This document shows positions 33,372 through 41,139 of a stretch of DNA of 64,000 bases, piece after piece (position 1 is the stretch's first letter; every line of letters starts with the position of its first letter). Below the pieces are notes generated by a model. It ran no database searches, was not told the DNA's origin, and worked only from the letters and a program-made list of their open reading frames with translations. This DNA comes from Lachnospiraceae bacterium. GTDB lineage: Bacteria > Bacillota > Clostridia > Lachnospirales > Lachnospiraceae. The stretch is taken from NCBI GenBank assembly GCA_017441295.1, contig JAFRYA010000006.1, positions 1 to 64,000 of the forward strand, written 5' to 3'. The position numbers were made by a program, and so were the translations under genes.

Positions 33372-34250
33372 TCATGCTTTTGAAAGGGCATCGACCAGTT
33401 CCTGAATGACCGGGTCGTTGGCTTTTTCTTCATCTACGGCTATACCCACCGCGCATTTAAGGGCCGGCGAGAATGGAACCAGTGAGATATCGGCCGGTGT
33501 GCGGAACATATTCGCATGCAGGCGGTCGAGGAGCGCGATGCTCTTCTTGGCAGCGGCTGCTCCGAGGAGTGTCTGCGGTCTGGAACGGAAGATCACATGA
33601 GGCTTAACACCGAATTTCTTGAAATACAGCTCATAAACCTTGTTGAGAGTGGTGAAATCCTGGGTGCCCATAACGCTGACTTTGTCCAGCATCTGAGGCG
33701 TGAGGACCTTCTCCTGTGACAGCGGCAGGCTCTTGTGGACGGCAGCAACCATCTCATTCTCGATGATCGGGTAGAAATGCACGTCATTGCCCATGTGCTC
33801 CGGGTCAAAATAGCAGATAGCTACGTCATAGTCCTTGGAAGCGATGCGCTTGTAGAGTTCGTTGTCTTCCATCTCGTACAGTTTGACTTCGCAGTTCAGG
33901 TGGCTGTCTTCGAATGTGAAGATAGGCACGTAGAAATTCAGGTTGCCTACGAACGGCAGCGCGATGATGTCGATCTTGCGGCGTCCGCCGAGGCTGAGAG
34001 CTGCGGCGTGTGTCTTGATGGCGCGGATCTGGGAGAGCAGTGCTGCTGCTTCCGGATAGAGAGCCTCGCCTTCAGGAGTCAGGGAAGCCTTCCTGGTGGA
34101 ACGGTCAAAGAGTTTAACGTCCAGTTCGCTCTCCAGCTGAGCCACCTGCTTGCTGATAGTGGACTGTGAAATGTTCAGCTCCAGAGCGCTCTCTGAATAA
34201 CTGCCGCACTCAACTATAGAAGTAAAATATACCAGTTGATCTTCAGTCAT
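33372..34250 (-). CDS. LysR-family transcriptional regulator
   Basis: 292 residues. The N-terminal winged helix-turn-helix (YSESALELNISQSTISKQVA, LFDRS..ASLTPEGEALYP) is standard LysR, followed by a two-lobed effector domain. ATG 34250 is chosen, with AAAGGAA upstream; the frame is open 50 codons further but only across AT-rich intergenic DNA. It is divergent from the molybdopterin operon, the usual position of a LysR activator relative to its target. Confidence 0.92.
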   Translation of the reverse strand: MTEDQLVYFTSIVECGSYSESALELNISQSTISKQVAQLESELDVKLFDRSTRKASLTPEGEALYPEAAALLSQIRAIKTHAAALSLGGRRKIDIIALPFVGNLNFYVPIFTFEDSHLNCEVKLYEMEDNELYKRIASKDYDVAICYFDPEHMGNDVHFYPIIENEMVAAVHKSLPLSQEKVLTPQMLDKVSVMGTQDFTTLNKVYELYFKKFGVKPHVIFRSRPQTLLGAAAAKKSIALLDRLHANMFRTPADISLVPFSPALKCAVGIAVDEEKANDPVIQELVDALSKA

Positions 34251-34299
34251 AGTCTTGATTCCTTTCTCATTTTTAGAGATAATATTAGTAATGATTGCA

Positions 34300-34418
34300 T
34301 TTTGGAATGAATCACCCGCTGAAAAAGGGTTAAAATAGTCCAAAATTATCAATAATTCTATTTCGGAATAAATCATATCATAAATTGAAATTGATTGCAA
34401 GCGTTTTGGAATATATTA
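34300..34418. promoter_or_regulatory. Three repeated TTTYGGAAT boxes in the lysR/molybdo-operon gap
   Basis: TTTTGGAATGAATCA (34300-34314), TTTCGGAATAAATCA (34361-34375) and TTTTGGAATATATTA (34404-34418). Starts are 61 and 43 bases apart, close to whole helical turns. TGATTGCA precedes the first and third boxes, giving partly inverted TGATT/AATCA arms. These are candidate LysR binding sites. The third box overlaps the probable -10 area of the plus-strand operon (TATTATATAAG). Confidence 0.55.
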
Positions 34419-34453
34419 TATAAGTAAATAATGAATCACAGCGAGGCACAGTT

Positions 34454-37102
34454 TTGAGAACAGAAGATTATTTACAGAAAATCAAGATCAAAGGGATTGA
34501 AAACGCGGGCAAATCCTTCTTCGACAAATGTGAACCTCATATTATTGAGGTAACAGATGAGGAGAAGATTGTTTCTACTGCCTGCCGCGCATGCATCGCC
34601 AACTGCGGCGTGCTGGCCCATGTCAGGAACGGCCGCGTAGTCAGCCTGGAGGGCGATCCGCGCGACCCGATGAGCAAGGGCAAGATGTGCGCTAAAGGCC
34701 TGTCCGGCATTTCAGCACTTTACCATCCAAACAGAAATAAATATCCGCTCATCCGCGTAGGCGTAAGGGGCGGCGGCAGATGGCGCAGGGCCACATGGGA
34801 CGAGGCTCTGGGCATGATTGCTGACAAGCTCATGCAAGTTAAGAAAGACTTCGGCGCGGAATATGTTTTCTGCTCAACGGGCGGCGGAGGAAATCCTGAA
34901 ATCTGGTCTATTGCCAGATTCTGTAATATTTTCGGCACCCCTAACTGGTTCGAGCCTGGCTGCGCGCAGTGCTATCTGCCGCGTGTATTGGCGGCAACCA
35001 TGATGTATGGCGGCGCTGATAATTCCATCGCTGACTCCAACTGCCTCGAATTCTATGATGAGGAGCATAACCCGATCAAAACACTGGTCCTCTGGGGTAC
35101 AGACCCTTCATTCTCATGTCCGTCCAGCGGCGGCCGCATGGTAAATGAACTCAGGGCCAAGGGTGTCAAGACCGTCGTTATTGACCCTCGATTCACTCCT
35201 GACGCAGCCAAGGCCAATATCTGGCTGCCGATCCGCCCGGGCACAGACGTGGCTCTGCTGATGGCTTGGATCAGATATATCCTTGTTAATAAATTATATG
35301 ATGCGGACTTCGTTCTGCATTGGACAAACCTGCCATATCTGGTAGACGCTCAGACCAAGGAAATGCCCCGCGCGATTGATTTAGGGCTGGCAGAAACCAG
35401 GACTGATGAGAATGGTGTGGACATATTCGCGGTATGGGATCAGAAAGCAGGAGCCGCTCGCGCTCTGAGATACCCATGGAATGAGGAAATGGACGCTGCG
35501 CTCTTCGGCACATTTGAGATCAACGGCAGGACATATAAGACCGGCGCACAGATGCTTCTCGAAAGATGCGACGAATTCACTCTGGAGAAGGCTGCTGAAA
35601 TCTGCCAGCTGGATCCTGCGAAAATTGAAGAAGCTATTCATTTATATACAGACAATTCACCGAGCGGTCTCTGTCTGGGCGTTGCTACTGACCAGACACC
35701 GAACTCTGTTCAGGCCGCTATGGCAGCTGATACCATGGACATGCTCATGGGCAATATGGAAAAGCCGGGCGTTCCGATGCAGCGTTTCCGCACCAGCGGA
35801 GTGCTGAAAGTGCCTAACTATCCGGTGCCTGTAGCCCAGAAATGTCTCTCTGAGGAGCAGTACAGGAAGCGCCTCGGAGGACAGGAATTCAAAGGACTCT
35901 CTATCTGGTACGCCGGTCATCCGGGCAGCGTGCTGGAGGCTATCCTGACAGGCAAGCCGTACCGTCCGAAGGTCTGGATCGACCGTTCCGGCAACAAGCT
36001 GGGTGTATTGGCGGAAGCCGGCAGATGGAAGGAAGCCATCGACAAGCTGGAGTTCATTGTACACATGTACATGTATCCGACTTCATTCTCAGCATATGCA
36101 GACGTGCTCCTTCATACTGAAGAATGGCTGGAGACAGACATGATCGTGGAGACCTGCAACATGCTGGTAGCCAGAAAACAAGTTGTACATCTTTGGGACA
36201 CCAAGGACGAGACCGTTATCTGGTCCAATCTCGCCAAAGCCTGTGCTGAGCGCGGCCACGAGATGTGTCAGAAGGCTTTTGACCCTGAATTTATGGGCGA
36301 AGATATGGCTTACTGGGATTCGATGGACGAATTCTTTGATCAGCTGACCCCTGCAGTCGGAATGACGTGGCAGGAATTAAAAGAGGCTTCCCCATATCAG
36401 TACATGACCCAGGAAGAATGGAAGACATATTACGTATATCTGCAGCAGGATGAGACAACAGGTCTGCCAAAGGGCTTTGATACGCCTTCACATAAGCTGG
36501 AGATCTACTGCGAGCGTATGATAGAGCTCGGCAGGAGCGGCGCGCCATTTATGCCTTATAAGATGGATAGAGCCTCCAAAGACTACGACCCGCTGCCATA
36601 TTATCTGGAGCCGGTTGAAAGCCCTGTCAGGGACGACGAGACAGCCCGGGAATTCCCGCTCGTTATGACCAACGGACGTGTGCCGTTCTTCCACCACGGC
36701 ACACTCAGGAACGCGCCGAGGATCAGAGAGATGTATCCTGCGCCTGAACTGTGGATCAGCCCGGAAGATGCCCGAAAGGAAGCCATCGAGACAGGCGGCT
36801 GGGTCTGGGTAGAATCCAAACGAGGCAAGATCAGGGCCAAAGCTCTGGTTACCAAGGGCATCAAGCCCGGTACGGTCTGCATGGAGAGATTCTGGAATCC
36901 GGAGACCTTAAATACAGAAACACACGGCTGGCAGGAGATGAACGTCAACGTTCTGTCTAAATCCACCGCGCCGTACAACGATATAGTCGGCACACACACC
37001 CTGAGGGCTTATCAGGTCAAGGTTTACAGGGCTGAAGAGGGACCTAAGGGCGTGTGGACCAGACCGGAAGAATTCAGATCATGGCTTCCAATGGTGAAGT
37101 AG
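34454..37102 (+). CDS. Molybdopterin oxidoreductase, catalytic subunit (DMSO reductase superfamily)
   Basis: 882 residues. The N-terminal [4Fe-4S] motif is Cys44-x2-Cys47-x3-Cys51-x27-Cys79, followed by the Mo-bis-pterin domains (FCSTGGGGNPEIWSIA, LVLWGTDPSFSCPSSG, VVIDPRFTPDAAKANIWLP) and the C-terminal cap domain with FPLVMTNGRVPFFHHGTLR. Cys170 or Cys173 (PGCAQCYLPRV) is the likely Mo ligand, as in the polysulfide/thiosulfate reductase and acetylene hydratase branches. There is no Tat signal, so it is cytoplasmic. Start is TTG 34454 with GAGG seven bases ahead. First gene of a five-gene operon with an FeS subunit, a TorD chaperone and AsrAB-like proteins. The substrate is unknown. Confidence 0.88.
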   Translation: MRTEDYLQKIKIKGIENAGKSFFDKCEPHIIEVTDEEKIVSTACRACIANCGVLAHVRNGRVVSLEGDPRDPMSKGKMCAKGLSGISALYHPNRNKYPLIRVGVRGGGRWRRATWDEALGMIADKLMQVKKDFGAEYVFCSTGGGGNPEIWSIARFCNIFGTPNWFEPGCAQCYLPRVLAATMMYGGADNSIADSNCLEFYDEEHNPIKTLVLWGTDPSFSCPSSGGRMVNELRAKGVKTVVIDPRFTPDAAKANIWLPIRPGTDVALLMAWIRYILVNKLYDADFVLHWTNLPYLVDAQTKEMPRAIDLGLAETRTDENGVDIFAVWDQKAGAARALRYPWNEEMDAALFGTFEINGRTYKTGAQMLLERCDEFTLEKAAEICQLDPAKIEEAIHLYTDNSPSGLCLGVATDQTPNSVQAAMAADTMDMLMGNMEKPGVPMQRFRTSGVLKVPNYPVPVAQKCLSEEQYRKRLGGQEFKGLSIWYAGHPGSVLEAILTGKPYRPKVWIDRSGNKLGVLAEAGRWKEAIDKLEFIVHMYMYPTSFSAYADVLLHTEEWLETDMIVETCNMLVARKQVVHLWDTKDETVIWSNLAKACAERGHEMCQKAFDPEFMGEDMAYWDSMDEFFDQLTPAVGMTWQELKEASPYQYMTQEEWKTYYVYLQQDETTGLPKGFDTPSHKLEIYCERMIELGRSGAPFMPYKMDRASKDYDPLPYYLEPVESPVRDDETAREFPLVMTNGRVPFFHHGTLRNAPRIREMYPAPELWISPEDARKEAIETGGWVWVESKRGKIRAKALVTKGIKPGTVCMERFWNPETLNTETHGWQEMNVNVLSKSTAPYNDIVGTHTLRAYQVKVYRAEEGPKGVWTRPEEFRSWLPMVK

Positions 37103-37115
37103 AAAGGAGGATATT

Positions 37116-37745
37116 ATGACCCAATTAGCAATGGTAGTAGAAGTTGACAGATGCATAGGCTGCAAGGGCGGCTGCCAGATCGCCTGCAAGACGGAGCATA
37201 ATATCTCCCTGGGCAGGAGCCGCAGCACGCTGTACACCATGGGACCGACAGGCACATTCCCGGACCTGGAAATGTATTATCTGCCGATAATGTGCCAGCA
37301 GTGCGAGAATCCCGCGTGCACCAGAGTCTGCCCAACGGGCGCCTGCATGAAGAGGGACGAAGACGGAGTTATCGTGATCGACACAGACGTCTGCATCGGC
37401 TGCCGCGCATGCATTAACGCTTGCCCGTTCAAATGCAACAGCTTTAATCAGGAGATGAGAGTATCTGACAAATGCACCCTCTGCATTGAACGCAGGGAAA
37501 AGGGTTTAGAGCCTGCATGTGTCAGAAACTGCGCCGGGGGCGCGCTGCATTTCGGAGATATCGACGATCCTGAGAGCGAGGTTTCTAAACTCCTGAAGGA
37601 GAACGAAGGCTTTGTTTATTCCCTGCCTGACAGAGGCGGATGCAGACCTTCGAACAGATATATCTTAAAGAATGCGAAATGGATCGACATGATGCCGTAC
37701 ACATTTGAAAAAGCATTAAGGGAAGGAACGCTGGAAGATGAATAA
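37116..37745 (+). CDS. Four-cluster ferredoxin-like electron-transfer subunit (DmsB/PsrB type)
   Basis: 209 residues with four Cys-rich [4Fe-4S] motifs: CIGCKGGCQIAC, CQQCENPACTRVCP, CIGCRACINACPFKC and CTLCIERREKGLEPACVRNC. This is the layout of the beta subunit that wires DMSO reductase-type enzymes. It would pass electrons from the AsrAB-like module to the molybdopterin subunit. GAAAGGAGG precedes ATG 37116. Its stop overlaps the next start by eight bases. Confidence 0.93.
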   Translation: MTQLAMVVEVDRCIGCKGGCQIACKTEHNISLGRSRSTLYTMGPTGTFPDLEMYYLPIMCQQCENPACTRVCPTGACMKRDEDGVIVIDTDVCIGCRACINACPFKCNSFNQEMRVSDKCTLCIERREKGLEPACVRNCAGGALHFGDIDDPESEVSKLLKENEGFVYSLPDRGGCRPSNRYILKNAKWIDMMPYTFEKALREGTLEDE

Positions 37746-38370
37746 CGAACAGGAATTAATACAATACCGCAGAGCCATGTACCGGCTCCTTTCAAACATA
37801 TATATTAACGAGGTCGACGAGGAGATGCTGCAGACTTTGATGGGCGCTGAATTCCCGGAGGTTGAAGATGGAATCGGCTGGCAGCAGAACCTTAAGGCCG
37901 GATTTGAGATGCTGCAGGGCGTTCTGGCCGGATTCGAAGGCAAAACTCAGGCAGAGAAAGCTGAAATGCTGGAAGATCTGGCAGCAGATTATGCCAAGAC
38001 ATTCCTGGCAGCAGGCGACGCTGCGGGAAAGGCGGCATTTCCATACGAATCTGTATATACCGGCGCTGACAGCCAGTTCGGCGGCAGCGTGCAGATGCAG
38101 CTGAACGCTTTATATGCCGCGAACGGCCTGACCATGAGTAAGGAAATGTTCCCGATCATGGAGGACCACATCGGTCTGGAGATGGCCTTTATGGCTGAAA
38201 TACTGGATAAACACGACGAGGCTAAAGCCTTTTTCAAAGAACATTTGGAGAAATGGGCTGTCCGCTTCGCCAACGACATTTACAAATACTCTGAAAGAGA
38301 CTTTTACAAGGGCATCGCCCGCATTACCATCGGCTTCATTGACGCTGAGACAGAGTACTTCAAAGGATGA
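37738..38370 (+). CDS. TorD/DmsD-family molybdoenzyme chaperone
   Basis: 210 residues, nearly all helical. FPYESVYTGADSQFGGSVQMQ and EDHIGLEMAFMAEIL match the conserved core of the TorD family, whose members bind the molybdoenzyme apoprotein and help cofactor insertion. Because the partner lacks a Tat signal, the role here should be in maturation rather than export proofreading. Overlaps genes on both sides. Confidence 0.88.
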   Translation: MNNEQELIQYRRAMYRLLSNIYINEVDEEMLQTLMGAEFPEVEDGIGWQQNLKAGFEMLQGVLAGFEGKTQAEKAEMLEDLAADYAKTFLAAGDAAGKAAFPYESVYTGADSQFGGSVQMQLNALYAANGLTMSKEMFPIMEDHIGLEMAFMAEILDKHDEAKAFFKEHLEKWAVRFANDIYKYSERDFYKGIARITIGFIDAETEYFKG

Positions 38371-39377
38371 AAGACATGGGATACAGAATTGACAATGCTC
38401 AGATGAATGACATCTTGGCGCGGCTCGCTGAGGATTACCGGATTTTCGCGCCGGCCTGGGACAGACAAAAGAAGAATGTGCGTTTCTGCCATGTCACCAT
38501 GGTGGAACAGATAGTTCTGGACAGGCAGACTGACTTCTCCACCAAGGAGATCTATTATCCGATCTCGCAGGTCATGATGCGCTTCAGTACAGACCACATT
38601 GAGGATGAGGAACTCACCGATGACAGGGGCATTCTGATCTTCGCGCGCGCCTGTGATATTAACGCGTTGGGACGACTGGACCGGATCTTTTATGATAACG
38701 GCAATCCGGATTATTACTATGCCCGCCTGAGAGAAAAGGTCAAGCTGGCGCTGATCGAGTGCACGGAAGGCTTTGAAAACTGCTTCTGCGTATCACTCGG
38801 AACTAACAAGGCTGAAAATTACGCTATGGCGGTCCGCTTCGAAGAAGGCTCTGTGCTGGTAAAGGCAGATGATGAGGATCTGGCAGTATATTTCAGCGGT
38901 GAAGAAGAGCCTTTTGAGCCGGAATTTGTTCAGGAAAACCGTAAGAGACTGACCGTTCCTGATATTAATAAAGAGAACCTCAGGACCATAGGCAAATCAG
39001 AGTACTGGCAGCAGTTTGATGAGAGATGCATCGGCTGTGGAGGCTGCAATACGGTCTGCCCGACCTGCAGCTGCTTCGATACAACCGACATTCTGATGGG
39101 AGAGGACAGCCTGGAGGGTGAAAGGCGCAGGATATGGTCTTCCTGCATGATCCCGACCTTCACAGAGACAGCAGGAGGCACCAGATTCAGAAAGAGCCAG
39201 GGCGAAAACATGCGCTTCAAGGTTTTCCACAAATTCTATGATTTCAAGGCCCGCTTCGGCGAGGCGCACATGTGCGTCGGCTGCGGCAGGTGCGATATGA
39301 GGTGCCCGAAGGACATTTCCTTCTTTGACACAGTAAACGATCTTAACAAAGAGATACCGGAGCAGAACAATGACTGA
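38367..39377 (+). CDS. AsrA-like [4Fe-4S] protein (anaerobic sulfite reductase subunit A family)
   Basis: 336 residues. Two C-terminal ferredoxin motifs (CIGCGGCNTVCPTCSC and CVGCGRCDMRCP) and the N-terminal pattern YYPISQVMMRF, IFARACDINAL match AsrA, the electron-transferring subunit of anaerobic sulfite reductase and related hydrogenase/CoM-S-S-CoB systems. The siroheme subunit AsrC is absent, so this AsrA most likely feeds the molybdopterin enzyme of the same operon. ATG 38367 overlaps the torD stop (ATGA). Confidence 0.88.
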   Translation: MKDMGYRIDNAQMNDILARLAEDYRIFAPAWDRQKKNVRFCHVTMVEQIVLDRQTDFSTKEIYYPISQVMMRFSTDHIEDEELTDDRGILIFARACDINALGRLDRIFYDNGNPDYYYARLREKVKLALIECTEGFENCFCVSLGTNKAENYAMAVRFEEGSVLVKADDEDLAVYFSGEEEPFEPEFVQENRKRLTVPDINKENLRTIGKSEYWQQFDERCIGCGGCNTVCPTCSCFDTTDILMGEDSLEGERRRIWSSCMIPTFTETAGGTRFRKSQGENMRFKVFHKFYDFKARFGEAHMCVGCGRCDMRCPKDISFFDTVNDLNKEIPEQNND

Positions 39378-40191
39378 CAGACAAAAGGCAGAAGCCATGA
39401 TCAATATAATGAAACCGGAGCCCCACAGGGTTCTGAAAATCGTCCGCCAGACCAGGGCGGAATACACCTTCCGTGTTGAGTGGCCCGGAGTGACGCGTGA
39501 CGGCCAGTTCTTCATGCTTTCTCTTCCCAGGGAGGGCGAGGCGCCGATCTCCATTTCCGGCAGAGGCCCGGGCTATGTGGAATTCACTATCAGAAAGGTC
39601 GGCCGTCTCACTGAGGGCGTATTCGGCCTGGAAGAAGGCGGTCTGCTCTATATGAGAGGACCTTACGGCAGCCATTGGCCGGTAGAAAAATTAGAGAATG
39701 AAAATCTGATCGTTGTAACCAGCGGTACTGGTCTGGCACCTGTCAGGACCAGCCTGATGCATTTCATCGAGCATCCTGAGGCACGCAGGGAGGTCTATCT
39801 GATTGCGGGCTTCAAGGACAGGCATTCCACGCTGTTCGATGAGGACAGGGAGATGTTCAGCCAGCATTTCCACACGGTTTACCCGCTCAGCCGAGAGAAG
39901 GAGAAACTCCCCGGATATGAGACCGGCAGGGTTACGTCTTTTCTGAAGGACATCCCGGACGAAGTTGTGTCCACGGCTAATTATATTATTACCGGCGCGC
40001 CGGCAGTTATCGCCTCAGTCACAGAGGAATTCTTAGGACGCGGCGCGGCCCCGGAGAAGATATGGGTTTCCTTTGAGAGAAGGATGCAGTGCGCGGTAGG
40101 CAAATGCGGCCACTGCAAGATGAACGGCGTTTACGTCTGCCTCGAAGGACCGGTCTTTAATTTCACTCAGGCCAGAGAAATGTTTGATTAA
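39370..40191 (+). CDS. AsrB-like FAD/NAD(P)H-binding [2Fe-2S] reductase
   Basis: 273 residues. The ferredoxin-NADP reductase-like FAD domain (GEAPISISG, GPYGSHWP), the NAD(P)-binding domain (IVVTSGTGLAPVR, VYLIAGFKD) and the C-terminal [2Fe-2S] motif C-x4-C-x2-C-x7-C (CAVGKCGHCKMNGVYVC) match AsrB and the dihydroorotate dehydrogenase PyrK-type electron-transfer subunits. It is predicted to take electrons from NAD(P)H and hand them to AsrA. Last gene of the operon; a terminator follows. Confidence 0.92.
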   Translation: MTDRQKAEAMINIMKPEPHRVLKIVRQTRAEYTFRVEWPGVTRDGQFFMLSLPREGEAPISISGRGPGYVEFTIRKVGRLTEGVFGLEEGGLLYMRGPYGSHWPVEKLENENLIVVTSGTGLAPVRTSLMHFIEHPEARREVYLIAGFKDRHSTLFDEDREMFSQHFHTVYPLSREKEKLPGYETGRVTSFLKDIPDEVVSTANYIITGAPAVIASVTEEFLGRGAAPEKIWVSFERRMQCAVGKCGHCKMNGVYVCLEGPVFNFTQAREMFD

Positions 40192-40220
40192 AAAAAGAGC
40201 TGCCATAAGCAGCTCTTTTT
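40192..40220. terminator. Terminator after the molybdopterin operon
   Basis: AAAAAGAGCTGC (40192-40203), loop CATAA, GCAGCTCTTTTT (40209-40220). It can also serve the convergent mscS gene. Confidence 0.92.
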
Positions 40221-40228
40221 CATTTTCT

Positions 40229-41038
40229 TTAGTCGTTCTTGATATGTACGTCCAGCTGATTGAACGGGATAACGATTCCGTTTGCTTCGAACGCGTCTTT
40301 GACGTCATCCAGCAGATTGAAATATGCATCCCAGTATTCGCCGGAGTTGCACCATGCTCTCATGGTGATCTTTACGCCGTTGCCAGCGCCGTAGTCTGTG
40401 ATGCGGGCGAATGGTGCCGGCTCCTTGAGGACTTTCTCCTCATTCTGGCAAACCTCTAACAGAAGATTGCGGACCTTGACCGGATCGTTGCCTGCAACTG
40501 AGAACTCCAGGTCTACGCGGCGGATATCCTTCTCTGAGAAGTTAATGATCGTGCCGGTGGACAGAGCTCCGTTTGGCAGATAAACGGTCTTGTTGTCAAC
40601 AGTAGTGATCTTGGTGTAGCAGATCTTGATGTCTTCAACGGTGCCGTCGTTGCCCATAGCGGAAATATAGTCGCCGATCCTGAACGGGCGGGTGACAATG
40701 ATCATGATGCCGCCGGCCAGATTAGCGAGTGTGCCGTTGATAGCCAGGCCTGCAGCTACGCCAACGGAAGCGATCAGAGCTGAAATGGCGCCGGTCTCAA
40801 TGCCGACATATCCGATCAGGCATACAACGACGAGAATCTTCAGGACAATTTTGCCAATATAGGAAAGGGTCTTAACAAGAGTTGGGTCATATTTCTCATT
40901 GGACTGAAGCTTCTTGGTTACTTTCTTGGTTATAAAGTTAATGATCTTGAATGCAATGAACATTACGATCAGGGCGATGAGGATTTTAACGCCTGCCGTA
41001 GTAGCCCATTTTATGATAGTATCTAAAAATTCCTGCAT
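40229..41038 (-). CDS. Small-conductance mechanosensitive ion channel, MscS family
   Basis: 269 residues. Three N-terminal membrane helices are followed by the MscS pore helix and beta domain: GAISALIASVGVAAGLAINGTLANLAGGIMI (pore helix rich in Gly/Ala; shown in part as GLAINGTLANLAGG), RPFRIGDYI and NGALSTGTIINFS. This is the minimal MscS type that opens when membrane tension rises in osmotic downshock. GGAGG lies before the ATG at 41038. Single-gene unit. Confidence 0.93.
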   Translation of the reverse strand: MQEFLDTIIKWATTAGVKILIALIVMFIAFKIINFITKKVTKKLQSNEKYDPTLVKTLSYIGKIVLKILVVVCLIGYVGIETGAISALIASVGVAAGLAINGTLANLAGGIMIIVTRPFRIGDYISAMGNDGTVEDIKICYTKITTVDNKTVYLPNGALSTGTIINFSEKDIRRVDLEFSVAGNDPVKVRNLLLEVCQNEEKVLKEPAPFARITDYGAGNGVKITMRAWCNSGEYWDAYFNLLDDVKDAFEANGIVIPFNQLDVHIKND

Positions 41039-41103
41039 TAGATAATACCTCCTTCCTTTTTACCAATTATACAACCATTAATTCAAAAATAAAGCCTCTG
41101 TTC

Positions 41104-41132
41104 TTGAGATGGTCACAAAAACCCTGTATAAT
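41104..41132 (+). promoter_or_regulatory. Promoter predicting a leaderless transcript
   Basis: TTGAGA (41104-41109), 17-base spacer, perfect TATAAT (41127-41132). The gene's ATG begins at 41140, just where transcription should start, and only TACCCCC lies between; no ribosome site is present. Confidence 0.65.
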
Positions 41133-41139
41133 TACCCCC

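Noticed and set aside
34431..34457. Eight-codon frame overlapping the TTG start of the molybdopterin gene
   Set aside because: No ribosome site, and easily explained by chance in this AT-rich gap.
38367..40191. Dissimilatory sulfite reductase operon
   Set aside because: AsrA- and AsrB-like genes are present, but there is no AsrC siroheme subunit, and both are embedded in a molybdopterin operon.
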